This document shows, piece by piece, positions 1 through 13,900 of a DNA stretch of 64,000 nucleotides. The first letter of the stretch is position 1. Every line of letters begins with the position of its first letter. The translations under genes and the position numbers were made by a program. A model generated the notes under the pieces. It saw only the letters and a program-made list of their open reading frames with translations, searched no databases and had not been told where the DNA came from. Where the stretch lies: positions 89,599,602 to 89,663,601 of the forward strand of contig OX421963.1 in the NCBI GenBank assembly GCA_949128115.1, in the 5' to 3' direction. Origin of the DNA: Anaspis maculata. Its lineage: Eukaryota; Arthropoda; Insecta; Coleoptera; Scraptiidae.

Positions 1-1860
1 AAAATGTAAAACAAAATGGAAAATGGTAAAAATTTACTTGCTTGAGTAAAGCAAGTTTGGTATCGTAAAATTGTTGCAGGAATTGAATTGCTGATCGCCA
101 AGTTATTGAGAAACGAATCCAACCTTGCTGTGTTCCCAAAAATCGACTTTTTGGAAAAAGGTGAAAACCAAAATTTTTTGAAAATGGTAATAATTCACCT
201 CGACATTCTTTTTTTCTAGTAGTAAAGCAAGTTTGGTATCGTTTCTTAGTTAATGGAACATTACCAACACGATTCTGGCATTAGTTTTGACGTCGGGCTT
301 CTCGTACGGCAGCTACGTAATAATTTCTTGTTGAACTTTAATAAATTTGAAAACTGTTGCCGGGATTAAAATGCTGATGGTTGAATTAGTAAGAAAAGAG
401 TTCAAACTCGCTGTGCTGAAAAAGTCGAGTTTTTGAGAAATGGTCAAAATTGAAAAAAGTGAAAAATGGTAATAAATCACCTTTTCGAGTCAAGCAAGTT
501 TGGTATCGTTTCTTGGTAAATGGAACATCGCCAATACGATTCTGGCATTGGTTCTCACGTCGGGCTTCTCGCACGGCAGTTACGTAGCAATTTCTTCTCA
601 AACTTCATTAAATTCGAAAACTGTTGCCGGGATTGAATTGCTGATAGTCGAATTGGAAAGAAGCGAATCTCAACTCGCTGTGTTCTAAAAAGTCAACTTT
701 TTGAAAAATGGTCAAAAATGTAAAGCAGAATAGAAAATGGTGAAAACTCACTTTTTTGAGTAAAGCAAGTTTGGTATTGTTTCTTAGTGAATGGAATATC
801 GGCAAAACGATTCTGACATTGGTTTCCACTTCGGGCTTCTGGTACGACAGATAAATGACAATTTTTTGTTGAACTTTATTTAAATCAAAAACTGTTGCCG
901 GGATTGATCTGCCGATAGCTGAAATAATAAGAAACAAATCCAAACTCGCTTTGCTCAAAAAAGTCGACCTTGAAAAAAAAAGGTCAAGAAATGAAAAATT
1001 ATTAATATTTTTGTAAAATGGTGAAAATTCTTTTTTGGGTGAAGCAACTTTGGTATCATTTCTTAGTAAATGGCACATCGCCAACACGATTCCGACATTG
1101 GTTCTCTCGTCGAGCTTCTCGTACAGCAGCTACGTAACAATTCCTTGTTAAACTTCTTCGATTTTGACAACTGCTGCTGGGATTGAATTGCTGATAGTTG
1201 AATTAGTAAGAAACAAATCCAAACTCGCTGTAAGTAGACTTTTTGAAAAAAGGCAAAAACCAAATTTTTTTGGAAATGGTAATAATTCACCTTAACATTC
1301 TTTTTTAGTGAAGCAAGTTTGGTATCGTTTCTTAGTTAATGGAACATTACCAACACGATTCTGGCATTGGTTTTGACGTCGGGCTTCTCGTACGGCAGTT
1401 ACGTAATAATCTCTTGTTGAACTTTAATAAATTTGAAAACTGTTGACGGAATTAAAATACTGATGGTTGAATTAGTAAGGAACTAGTTCAAACTCGTGGT
1501 ACTGAAAAAGTCGAGTTTTTGAGAAATGGTCAAAATTGAAAACAGAGAAAAATGGTAATAAATCACTTTTTCGAGTCAAGCAAGTTTGATATCGTTTCTT
1601 GGTAAATGGAACATCGCCAATACGATTCTGGCCTTGGTTTTCACGTCGGGCTTCTTGTACGGCAGCTTTGTAACAATTTCTTGATAAACTTAATTTAATT
1701 CGAAAACTATTCGCGGGATTGAATTACTGTTAGTTGAATTAGTAAGAAATGAATCCAAACTTGCTGTGTTATAAAAAGTCGACTTTTTGAAAAACGGTAA
1801 AAATAAACAAAAATTTTTGAAAAATGGTAAGAATTCAATATTTCCAGTATTGATTGTTTC
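1..1860. repeat. higher-order tandem array in an rdgB intron (about 270-bp monomers)
   Basis: A recurring block (GCAAGTTTGGTATCG followed by a conserved ACGTCGGGCTTCTCGTACGG core and a GTTGCCGGGATTGAATTGC segment) recurs with GCAAG at 51, 227, 494, 765, 1044, 1313 and 1580. Spacings are 267-279 bp apart from one truncated first unit. Units at 227 and 494 resemble those at 1313 and 1580 more than their neighbours, giving a four-monomer repeat of 1086 bp. The array starts before the window and ends just before the 1946 exon. Minus-strand reading frames in it are by-products of the repeat. Confidence 0.9.
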
Positions 1861-1945
1861 ATGGTAAATTGCACAAGCCACCTCGATTCTGGTACATCTG
1901 GTACTCATTTTCCCACTTTGCTGAGAATTTCCTTTTTTTTTGCAG

Positions 1946-4900
1946 ATGAAGATGACAACCTGAACAACAGCACGATGAAAGAAAACCCGGAGAAAGCGCT
2001 AGTGGCAACTTTGGGCAGCATCGAAGTGACGGAAGACAGTCCCGTGCCGATGCAGAAAACCACCCAAAACATTCCTTTGATCCAAACTGGAGGCAGTTCA
2101 GACAATTCACCTGAAGAAGACCGAGGGACTCACCTGAAGTAATTTTTCAATTTTAGCTTTCAAAACAGAATTCTAATCAAGTTGGAAATAGAGCAGCTGT
2201 TAGTCTAGATGTTTTTAAATATTTATATAAATCTCAAGTTGCTCAAGGTCAAAACCGAGAGGCCTGCATTCTCCCAGCTCGTCTTCCGTCAAAAGCTTCG
2301 ACCTCCAGGTGGCCAACTGGCGCATCCAGAGCCTCGGCCGCGATTCCGATTCCAATTCCGACGAGGAATTCTTCGACTGCGAGGAATCGGCCTCGTCGCT
2401 GGCCAAATGGAGCTCGCTGGATCTGCTCACCGAAGAAGACACGGACGCCACCTCGCCCACCGTTGTCGTCGAAGATGAGGTGACAAATGACGACAGTATA
2501 TTTTCTCCCACATTCCTACAGAGGGTGAGTTCCACAGCTCGACGGCGAACACCCTCTAGGAGTGTGTTGATTTTTCGATTGTTTGAAATAAATATTTGAT
2601 TTGAATTGATTAGGTGGCCAGCGAGCGAAGCAGCAGGCGGATGGCGCAACGCGGCAAGATGAATTCTCTGGATGCTTCGTGTCCGGAATCTCCGGGGGCT
2701 TCGCCCGCTCACTTGCCATGTAACACCACGGTTTTGCTGCTGGTGATGCACGCGGGAAGCGTTTTGGACGCCAACGTGGACATGACGGCCAAGAAGTCGG
2801 ACGTGACGACGCTCCGGGGGGCTTTCGAATCCGTCATGCGGCAGCACTACCCGTCTATGGTGGGGCACGTGGCCATCAGGCTGGTGTCTTGTCCGTCTAT
2901 ATGCACGGAAGGACTTGCCATTCTTTCCAGGTAAAGTCACCCACTTTAACCCAATTTTAGTTCTTTTCATTCAATCTTTCTTTCTTTTCAATAGGAGGTA
3001 CCCCTTGAAGTAGATCTTGTAGATGTTTCCATTATAACCTTATTATATCAGCAGCATGCTCTGAGGTATCAGGGCGCCACGAATGTAGTCTTCCTGGGCC
3101 CTCACGGCTTGTCAACGATTCGAGAGTGTAAACCACGACGGAAGAGGGCGGCGGCGCTGAAACACACAAAACCAAATCAAAATAGACACAAATTAGTGAC
3201 ATCAAACGACATAATAGAAATACGGAAGCCCGCAGAAATGCAGGGGCGAATTTTTGCCGTTGTGAGGTCCTGGCATTAGCTAATTCTTTGAACGTTATGC
3301 CAGGCAGGGATTACCTGAAGTTAAAGGCTAAATAATGTCAAACTAACAGACGGTATAAGGCAAACTAGATGCGTTTCAGGACGGTCCGTGGGCGACCAAA
3401 AGCCACCTGGCGACAGCTCACAAGCAAACTAGGAGGTGATCATGAGAGCCTACTGACGATGGGCGAGGTCTTGTTCTGTTCTGTGTGCGCTTCCAGAGGC
3501 CATCCAGGGGCTCCGTCCTGGTCGTGGCACACAGTCGGCTCAGATTTGGCTAGCTGAGAAACGGTGGGCTCTCTGTAAATTTTGTTCGGGCGCCACCACG
3601 CTTCAAGGGCGTCCTGTCCGAAGGGGTGCGCGCCGGAAAGAGCCGAAAAACTTGAAATACGGTCCTCCGGCGGTTAGATAATGAGAAAAATATCCCTCGT
3701 GGAAAAGATGGACTCCCCTCCAGGACAAAGCAGAGGATAAACACACTGCGGTATATTAGTGGACCCCATTCAGGGCAAGGTAGATAATGTTCACCCCGTT
3801 TGAGAAATGGTAAGAAGCGACCTAATAATTTTCCCGAATTACTCATGCATTTCTCGTTGGTCAAATATGATAGAAAAAAATATTACCAGCGAATCTCACA
3901 CAGAAATTCGTTGGCACAAAGTGAGCCGTAGCTCAGAAGGAGATTGGGGTGGGTTAACCTTTTAGCTATTCTCGACAGTTCAAACAACACGAAATATTAT
4001 TAAGGGCGCCACCTGCAATAGTTGATTGCCTCTAGTGAACTCGCGAATATGTCGCAGGTCACTACACGAGAATTGATAACGGAATTTGCCTTGTTGAGTG
4101 TTCTTCGCATACCGTGGACGATCACACACACACAGATGAAGAACACAATCACAGATTAATATTTACAAGTTTAATAAAGATGATATGATAGCTATGTACA
4201 ATTTAGTTCAAGTTCGTTGAATATGATAAAAATCAAATATAGCGGCGATCGGCCGTCTTTAGATAAATGAAAGCTTCGGAGACAAATTTATAGTAAGTGC
4301 GAATGATATGTGATATATCCCGTGGAAGTCGATTGATACCAACTTAGTTGACAAATGTTATTACGGATCAAGCTACTGGAAACGCGAGCTCGAACTTTCG
4401 TTTTTACAACGCGAAATTTAGATAGATACAACACAGCGATAATTCACACGACGATAATGTAATTATAATAAAATAATATCACCCAACGAAGGTAAAAAAG
4501 GATATACGTAGATTCACTTCCCACAAATTTCTACAACCGGTCCACAAAAGCGGTCTGATATCTTGCCAACGTACGTCAATAATTTTGCCAACTTGATCAT
4601 GGAAGACTCGTTCAGCGACGGTGAGAGACTATCCTTGTCTTGTCCAAATCGTATCAACGATGATAATGGTATGCGAAATTTGACGTTTCGAGCGTAGCGG
4701 CTACCGATGTATTCAGGGGCTATTGTTGACACCACGAGTGTATTTCCCAAAGGCACTCGGCGCATATATGAGTATGTGTGAATGCGATGGATCTAAACGG
4801 ATCTATTAACGTACACAGACGTATACACAGAGGATTCTGATGGCCTAAAATCAATGAGCATTTTTAGCGGACGGATATTCGAAAAATCTAGCTTACCGTT

Positions 4901-7900
4901 TGATTCGTGAGTCAATTTCCAACAATTACAATTTTCTACGGTATTCGTACTATACTGCATGTACACGTCGTAATCGATAAAACTGCGGAAATGTCTGATA
5001 ATTTCGGTCGACTTAATTGGAATTTACCCAGCCGGCACTCGGCATTGTTTCCGACGTGAAATTTCGACTCAGAATGAATGTTCTTTCTTCACGGAAAAAG
5101 CTTATCGCCCTATCGTTTTCCTAAAACTTCTCTGCCTGTATTTTCGGTCCTATTTCAGCCAGGTTTTACCTCTATTCACAGGGCCTGATTGAATCAAAAT
5201 ACCAATTGGGCCAGTACGTATGTTTTCCGAATTTTAGCTCGTGATAAAAAGCGTAATTCCGCCTTCGAATTTATACTCTGGAGATAACGCCCGGTTGTCA
5301 AAAAATTGCAGGGAAACAGAGGTACCAACACACTGCGCTGGCGACGGCGTACCGCAAGCACGTTGTAGTCCCTATAGTTTCAGTTTTGTATATAGTCATT
5401 AGCTGCATTCTTTTGCCATCAATCCCAGATATTCTCACCTCAGTTGGTAGTGGTCTCTCACTCGTTCCTCAACAATTTCTCGCTTTTTCTCTATCTAATA
5501 TGATGCGAAATGAGATTGTGGTGAAAGGGAAGCGTCTGTGGATTTTAATATTTACTTTTTCTCTTGCAGTCTTAGTCCTTACAGCTTCGACGTGTCGCCG
5601 TCGTGCACGGACGTCCCACAAATAACCCACGATTCCATTCCAATCGGTGCCATTCCGATTCTGGCCAGTTCCACTTCCGACTACCAGGAAACTGTGTCAC
5701 GGACAATCAACGCAGGAAACAACGCTTATCACGGTGAGCATTCACTTTATAAAATAAAATCTTCAAAAAACTCAATGCCAGCAGAGAGCAGAGACTTGTA
5801 GAGGAATAAAACTCGCGTTGGACGGAAGGGATGCAATAGCAGGTTACGACTTTTTCAACAGTGTGAAAATGTCACGAGGCACTCAACAAAATTCAACAAG
5901 GCCCCGCAATTCGCTGGTGCAAAAAGCACTTGCAATCGGAAACAAAGTAGAATACGTTTCGCAGTTCAGCTAGGACTGAATTGGTTGAAATCACTCAAAA
6001 TACAACCGTCAAGGATGAAGTATTATTCTATCAATGCATCATCAATATTGCTTTTTCGTCACCATCACAGATGGGCCAAGTGCCTTAAAAAACATTTTTT
6101 TTAATGCACTTGGCCAAGAGTCGATTCAGGTCGTTTTGTCATTTTGGTACAAACTTTGTTATATTTTAAAAAATGGTTGATTCATCATTCTTGAAAATCT
6201 TGAGACTCAAAGACAACTGATAACCTTTAGGTGATACCCTCAACATACACGTCTGAAAAAACTGAATCACGCTTTTACAGAATTTCATAACCAAAGTACT
6301 CCTGGCGATTAGGCTTTTGAAAAGTCGGTTCAAGTTGTACAAATTTTACTGGATTTCTACCTTGGAGTATCTACTTTGAAGTGATTCATCCGTCATTCAG
6401 GATAGGGTGAGTCATAATTCGCGGACACGAAGTTCAGGGCAGTTTACGAAAAGAGATCAAAAGTGCCAAAGAAAATGGCTGCTCAATTTTTGGAGATATG
6501 TCAAGTCTCCCCACTTGACCCCCTTCTATCTTCGTTATTTGTAAGATATTTGTGAAGTGTTTGAGTCAGACTAAAGAGGAATTTTTGAACCTCTATATTG
6601 TAATAAAACCCCTTGTAATAAAACCCCTATCTCTAATCGCATGTGATGCCCTACGTTGTATTCAATTTTGGTGTAGATTCTCGTAACCCTTTAGCCCTTA
6701 ATTGTTTAAACAAATTCCCAGATTTTGTTTCCCAGATTATTTTGAAAGAGGGTGAGATTTTTTTTTTTTTATTCGTTTATTTAACGTCGGCCTATTTCCG
6801 CAACGAGGCCTAACACCGACGCCGGTGAATGCTTTCCTTCACTATACCGGAAATTTTGCCGAACCCCTGTGTGTTCCAACACAGGGTAGGGATTTTTAAC
6901 GACCACCAACATCGCATGGGGTCGGCACCATCGTTCGTATTTTACGTGCTATGCGACACACGGGGCGCGTCTTGCATTTAGCAAGCATTCCAACTAAACC
7001 AAGGAGCTTGTTTTTCGAGGCCGAAAATCCGTCCCCGGCGGAGATCGAACCCGCGACCTCTGGAGTGGCAGTCGAACGCGCTAACTAACCACACCACAAG
7101 CTCCTCAAAAGAGGGTGAGATCAATACATGATAACTTTAGTGTGATCTTTTGCATTCTGAAGGTAACTTTTTGTCTTGATTACTTGTCAAACTGATTTAC
7201 TTGAAATAAGCTGTAGTTTCGTGAGATTTTAGATCGATTTACTTCAAGCTTGTGCTGGTTTTTAACCCACAGACTTCTTAATAAACTATCTGTCAATCGG
7301 GTATTCATTAGTTTGATTAGGTGGCAAATCAGATGTGAGCCCTTATTTTACTTGTGAAGAATTATGCAGCATCTCGATGGTCTCGTAGAAATACCTGGAC
7401 AATTCAATCCTCGCGCTTCGTGACTTCTGCACCATCCCTTGCATAATTTCTTTCCTTCTCGGTATCACCCCCTAACGCTACTCTATTCAGAAACTAATTC
7501 TCTTCAAGATTTAGACTATAATGCCACAGTATGTCTTTTGAATTTGATTTATGTACAGGGTGTTCACGCGAGTTTGGACCCCCCCTACTAATCGCTTCCC
7601 CTTTGAGATATTCTAAAAAATCGAAAACTAACTTGTAGTAGCACTAGTTTTTGGATATGTTCATTATAATGTTTTGTCTCATAATATGAAGGTTTTTTAC
7701 AAATGTTCGCGACATCTTGTACATATTTAACTATTGTAGTCTATGCAATTTTTATGCTGATCACAAAAATGTATGAGACCTATGGGTTTTTTCTACAAAT
7801 ATTCCTCTCTTTTTCGCCAGCCAAGTCGACAAAAAAAAAACACGTTGGGGAAGGCAAACCAAAAAAATTCGATGCTTTTTGCACAATTTAATAGCCGCGG

Positions 7901-10900
7901 AACTGGAAATAATTTTCTTTTGACAAGTGAACACCCTGTACGTACAGGGTGAGTGACTCGGTGACTTAAAATTCAGTTTCCTTAGAAAACCGTTTCTAAT
8001 GGTTCCACATACTGTTAAGTCGATGCAGGACAGAAAACAACTCGGTTCGTTCGCATAGAAATTCTTCTGCAGACTTTTTTGAGAAAACTAGCTTTTCTGA
8101 TGATTGAAAACACATTCAAAGGTTCAAAAAAATTCCTCTTTAGTCTGTCTCAAACACTCTATTTAATAAGAAGATAATAGAAAATAGTGTGGGATTTTGA
8201 ACCTCCATTTATAGACTAATCAGTAAACATGACAATCAGTGAATGAGCACTGTGTATCAAAGTGTATCAAATGTGGCCGTTGAACGTACCGTAACCCAAA
8301 CCCCCAATCACGAATAGGGATAAGGGTTAGCCCTTCTCTTCGTGACAATTGGTGGAGGCGCCGCGCATCGATCTTGGTACCTCTCGCGGAAAGAGCCTCG
8401 TGTTAGAGTCTTGCAATTCCTTTTATCGAATCGTCCGAATCAGGTCAGTGACGTAGGTATGCCTTGTGTTTTGGTAGACACTTCCTTGCCTTTCGTGCAA
8501 AACCTTGTCTTGCATTCCATCACTATTGCGGCAATTGACCATGCGTTTGCTGATTTTGGCGATTCACTTCTTTTCGTGTTCGAGTGATGAACTTTTTCTT
8601 TCGGCCTTTATGTCAGCATCGTGACAATATCTTTGATTATAAACGTTATTAGGTTTTTTTTTAATATTTTTTCGTCTTCTCAAGTGGATTCCGTATATCT
8701 GGACTGGAAATGGAATACTTTTTGAGACGATCGATCTGAAAATAATTATCATTTTGGATGTTTGTTCCGTCTTTTAGAATTCCTCAAGTCAGAAGAAGGC
8801 CAGGGCTTCACGGGACAGGTGTGCATCGTGGCCGACTCGATCGGTTCCATATTGGCGTACGACGCCCTCTGCAGGACCACGCGGTATCAATCCAGACACG
8901 GCAGTGAAAACAGTATTTTAGATAGCGATGGTTATTTTAAAAGTGAGTTTTTTCGAACTTGATCATTTGCTTGCGAGAAATACATAATGATAAGTATGGA
9001 AATGGAAGTCAATTTCTGTGAATTTTAGATGACGAAGTTCAAGTGAACGAAACGGGTCACCTGACAGCTCCTTCGCCGCGACGACGGTCCTCATCGACCA
9101 GCGAACAATCTAGTCAAATCAAGTTCGAGTTCGATGTCACGGACTTCTTCATGTTCGGCAGCCCTCTGGCTCTGGTCCTGGCCTACAGGAAGATCTCTGC
9201 GTCGGACGATAAGACAGGTACGTTTCTTTTGCCAATGATTGAAGCTCTTTGATTTTGCGTTGGCCCAGTAATTTCTTCATCGGTTTTCACTGTGAATTCC
9301 CCATCACACCAAAAACCAATGGTAAAAACCAATATAAACTATTCGGTTTACATTTGGTAACCAAACTAACGATTTTGCTTGTCTTGTTTTGCTATGTTGG
9401 CTTGTCTTGGGAGTTCTTTTCTTATCGATTATTTTTTGTTTAAATGACCAATATTGTAAATCAGTATGAACCATTTACTTTCGTAATGGCTCGTTGTAAA
9501 GCTCCATTGGTGCTTCCCGCAGTAGCATTATTGGCAAACTCTGGTAATTCCCAGACAGAAAACTCATATTCGAATCAATCTGAACCAATTTGTTTTATGT
9601 TGGTTTCTATACTTACAACTGGTAATTCCCAGACAGGAAGCCCGTATTCGAACCAATCTGAGCCAATTTGTTTTGTATCGGTTTCTATTTTCACAACATT
9701 TTAAACGCTTATCGTTTCAGGAACCATTACCCGTCCAACGTGTCACCAAGTCTACAATCTGTTCCATCCGACTGATCCGGTGGCGGCGCGCCTGGAACCC
9801 CTCCTCTCCGCCAGATTCTCGATATTGCCGCCCGTCAACGTGGCGCGCTACGCCAAATACCCCCTCGGCAACGGCCAGCCGTACCATTTACGTAAGACCC
9901 GACCCACTTTTACACGACTTTCGTTCTGATATTTTTCACTTGATTATTTTTTCTCCATTTTTCGTTTATTTTTTTTATTATGAGACAAGCATGAACGAAC
10001 CGACAAAACTAACGCCTGTATTGTTCACTCTTCTAGTTGAAATTCTCCAAACTAACCCTCAGATGTTTAGCGATTCCTCACAGCCTAGACGTTTATCTGA
10101 GGTTTCTATACAAAGTACCGTTTCCGGACTTATTGATAATATACCTCTTCAAGCTATTAATGCTTGTAAGTATTACCAAAAGAACCAAATTAAAAAACTC
10201 GTGTTGTAGTGTGCGTATATCTGTAATTTACGTGTGTTTGTGTTTTAGCACTATTTTAGCACTGTTCTAGAAAAAAAAAACGTATCACGTTAAAAGCGCT
10301 TGTTATTTCCGCAGTGATTTTTGTTTGTTTTATTCCTGACTAGAAAAAAATGCTTGTTTACAGTGCAACAGAAATGGTGGGGCGGTAAACGCATGGATTA
10401 CGCACTGTATTGCCCGGAAGGCCTGTCGAATTTCCCGACCAATGCTCTTCCCCATCTGTTCCACGCTTCCTATTGGGAAAGTTGCGATGTGATAGCGTTC
10501 ATTTTGAGGCAGGTGGGGGGAATCGAAGCTGCCCCCTTGTCCGGGGTGGAAGACAGGGAAATGTGCTTCAAACCGGGACAGCCCAGGGAGAAGTGGATCA
10601 AGAAGAGGACGTCTGTTAAAGTCAAAGTGAGTTCTAGTACAATATTCTATACTGTAAACTCTAATATTTTCGTCACACTTGAGATTTAATGGCCATTAGA
10701 GACCAATGACAATTCCGTAGCCACAGGTGGGTACGGTAGCGCCGAACACTGATTCGAACAAACCCCGCGAATTTCAGAAACGACGGCAATCTTCACCGAA
10801 GATTTATGATTACGTTATACTAAAAGTTCTTTATGACCATTCAAATTATTTGTGCGTCGAGGGTATGAAGACGGTATAATTTCAGTAATATTGGAACATA

Positions 10901-13900
10901 TGAAACTGTATTTTTATTTTCATTTATCTGGAACAAGTCTTTAATATCCATTTCACCAATCAATTTTTTATTGATCATAATTAAGAGTTCACTCGTTTAC
11001 AGTAATTTTCTGTCGAAACAAGCAAAACAAATATGATATTTTGACTTTCGCATGTTTCCTCAACTTGGCTAACGCCAGAACAGTTGTTTAATACATGTAA
11101 CGTACAGGTCCATGTACAATACAATGTACACACCCAGACCAGAATAATACATACATACAATTTACCGTACAAAAGGCGTTTTGGCGTTAACCACGCTGAG
11201 GCGACATGTGCAAGTCGAAACACCGGTGTCCGTCTATTCGGTTCGTTTTGTTAAGCGGCGGATCACCCTGTAAACGACCCGATTGGCTCAGATTACAAGT
11301 ATTTATCGGTTTCTGTTTTGTCTTTGCAGAATGTTACGGCCAATCACAGAGCCAATGATATTATAGTTAGGGAGGGCGCGTCGCAGATTCTGACGGCGAG
11401 GTTCATGTACGGACCGCTGGACATGGTGGCGCTGACCGGGGAAAAAGTGGACATTCATGTGATGAAGGACGCCCCGGTCGGGGAATGGACGCAGATAGCG
11501 ACCGAAGTTACAGATAAGACTGGCAGGGTGACCCACACGGTGCCCGAAGACAAGTCCTTGGGATATGGACTTTATCCTATCAAGGTAATTAAGAACACTG
11601 TTTTGTCCTGGTCTGTACCTCATCTTTGCACCATTCATACCATGCAGTTCATCTTCGCAAATAAGCAGTGCCAAATAGATTATCACTAGGCTCTAGGTTC
11701 TCTTAATCCAGACAGTTTTCTTTTGCGTTTGAAAATTTATGGTTTCCTCTAGATGAATCTTCCATAGTTAAAATCACATATTTGTCAATCAGCTATGTCT
11801 CAATTGGATATGTATTAGGTTAAATGTAAGCCTCGGTGTAAGCCTTCAATTAACCTGTAAAAATTATACAGCGTCTCGATGTTCTCGTAGAAATACCTAA
11901 ATGCGTTGTAATTTTCAGCTTCCGTTTGCTTTAATCGTATTTTATTCCAACCTCGGCTTTTTCTCGGAGTGATTTTTGACATTCTTTGAGAAGGGTCTTT
12001 TACACAACGAATTCTACATGGAGACATATTCGCGAGATTTCGCAGCCCAGAGTCGGATGTTTCCATCATTCTGTAATAAGCCACTTTTGTTGAAGGGGAA
12101 GGGCTAAGGATGATTTCACCTGCCACAATACACTATAGTTTTCCGTCGATTGAAAAAATGTCGAAGAAGTGCAGCATTGCCAGGAAAATTAACCGAACTT
12201 TTAATGTAACGATGCACTTGGAAATTCTAGAGAAAATTCATGTCATACCTAAATGTGCTGGCCGATGACCTATTCCAAGATGTATAACAAATACATTTTC
12301 TACTTATATCCACTGGAAAAAGGAGAGAATAAAGACGATATTCTTGATGGTGTAATTACAGATGGTGGTGAGAGGCGATCATACCTCTGTGGATTTCTTC
12401 ATGGCTGTGGTTCCACCAAAGACAGAGTGCGTGGTGTTCAGCATCGACGGTTCCTTCACGGCGAGCATGTCCGTCACTGGAAGGGACCCCAAAGTCAGGG
12501 CTGGGGCGGTGGACGTGGTTAGGTGAGATTTTTATACTTTTATTACCATTTTCTTTTGTCCCGTTTTTTTTTCGATATAATTAATTATAATATTTTGACA
12601 ATAACTTTTGAACCATGATATTTTAAAGTTCGTTTTTTATTTTTTCTAAAAAAAAATATCGATTCCAGGCATTGGCAAGAGCTGGGCTATTTGATCGTGT
12701 ACATAACAGGACGGCCGGATATGCAACACAGACGCGTCGTTTCGTGGCTGTCTCAACACAACTTCCCGCACGGTCTCGTGTCATTCCAAGACGGACTCTC
12801 AACGGATCCATTGGGGCACAAGGCCGCTTATCTTAACAATTTAATTTTGGTGAGTCTCCTCCACCTGTTTCAGTGTAAAAAATATTTAAAACACAATCAT
12901 GTCTCAATGTTATGCTACTTGTCAATCATTTACGTCTTTTGAAAAAGTTCAACTGACCAGACACTACCCACCGACATGCGTTCAGTTTATAATAAAACTT
13001 ATGGAGAAAAGTACTACCTATATTCCTAAAACAACCACCTTTAATTTTGGTGAGTCTTCTTCACCTGTTTCAGTGTAAAAAATATTCAAAACACAATCAT
13101 GTCTCAATGTTATGCTACTTGTCGATCATTTACGTCTTTTGAAAAAGTTCAACTGACCAGACACTACCCACCGACATGCGTTCAGTTTATAATAAAACTT
13201 ATGGAGAAAAGTACTACCTATATTCCTAAAACAACCACCTTTTTCACCTCAAACACTTTTTTTTTAGTAGAAAAACCACAATCATCTTCACAATCACCCT
13301 TACCACTTGTTCATTATTAGTCGCTTCCGTTTTCATGGCCAATTCAAACGCCTGCGCGAAGCGGGGCTGTCGCGACGACATCTCTCATATTTTAGGAGCT
13401 AGCGACCGATTTATCATGGCATTTCAAAATAAAGGTTACACATTTTTGAGATTCCTCTACACTTCCTGATGACCAACGTAAATCTCGCCCAGCTGGCAGC
13501 TGGTGGCCAACTCAACCGTTGAGGCAGCGGTGGCGCGTGCATTGTCGTGCTGGAATTCTAGCCAACCACTGCTACTACTTTCTTGTTTTTCCAAAACATC
13601 ATTTTTTCTTCTAAAAGCAATCTAAACATAGAATATTGATTTCTAAGTAGATTAGGGCATTTTTCCAAAAAAAATCAGCGGTGCTGTTGTTTGAAACTTT
13701 GTATCGCTCAAGACCACCGGCTGCCAGTTGGGCGAGGTTCGTTTTGGTCATCACCTAATGTTACACCTGCGGCCTTTTTACGACAAATTAAAGTAACATG
13801 GAAGAAACATATTATTACGATGATTTATTCTACTGGTAATGACCAGTCGTATCAAGCGTGCTCTTTATATTTACACCATTATTATAGTATTGAAAGAAGG

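Larger units (their letters stand above)
6540..8180. repeat. inverted repeat pair flanking nested SINE and MITE
   Basis: GTGTTTGAGTCAGACTAAAG and the adjoining sequence at about 6557-6600 recur inverted at about 8115-8165. They enclose the SINE (6759-7107) and the CAGGG element (7556-7938). This may be an older element interrupted by later insertions. Confidence 0.5.

Noticed and set aside
2215..2970. 251-codon minus-strand open frame
   Set aside because: Lies antisense to two rdgB exons and reads through their GC-rich codons. It has no recognisable domain and the plus strand is clearly coding.
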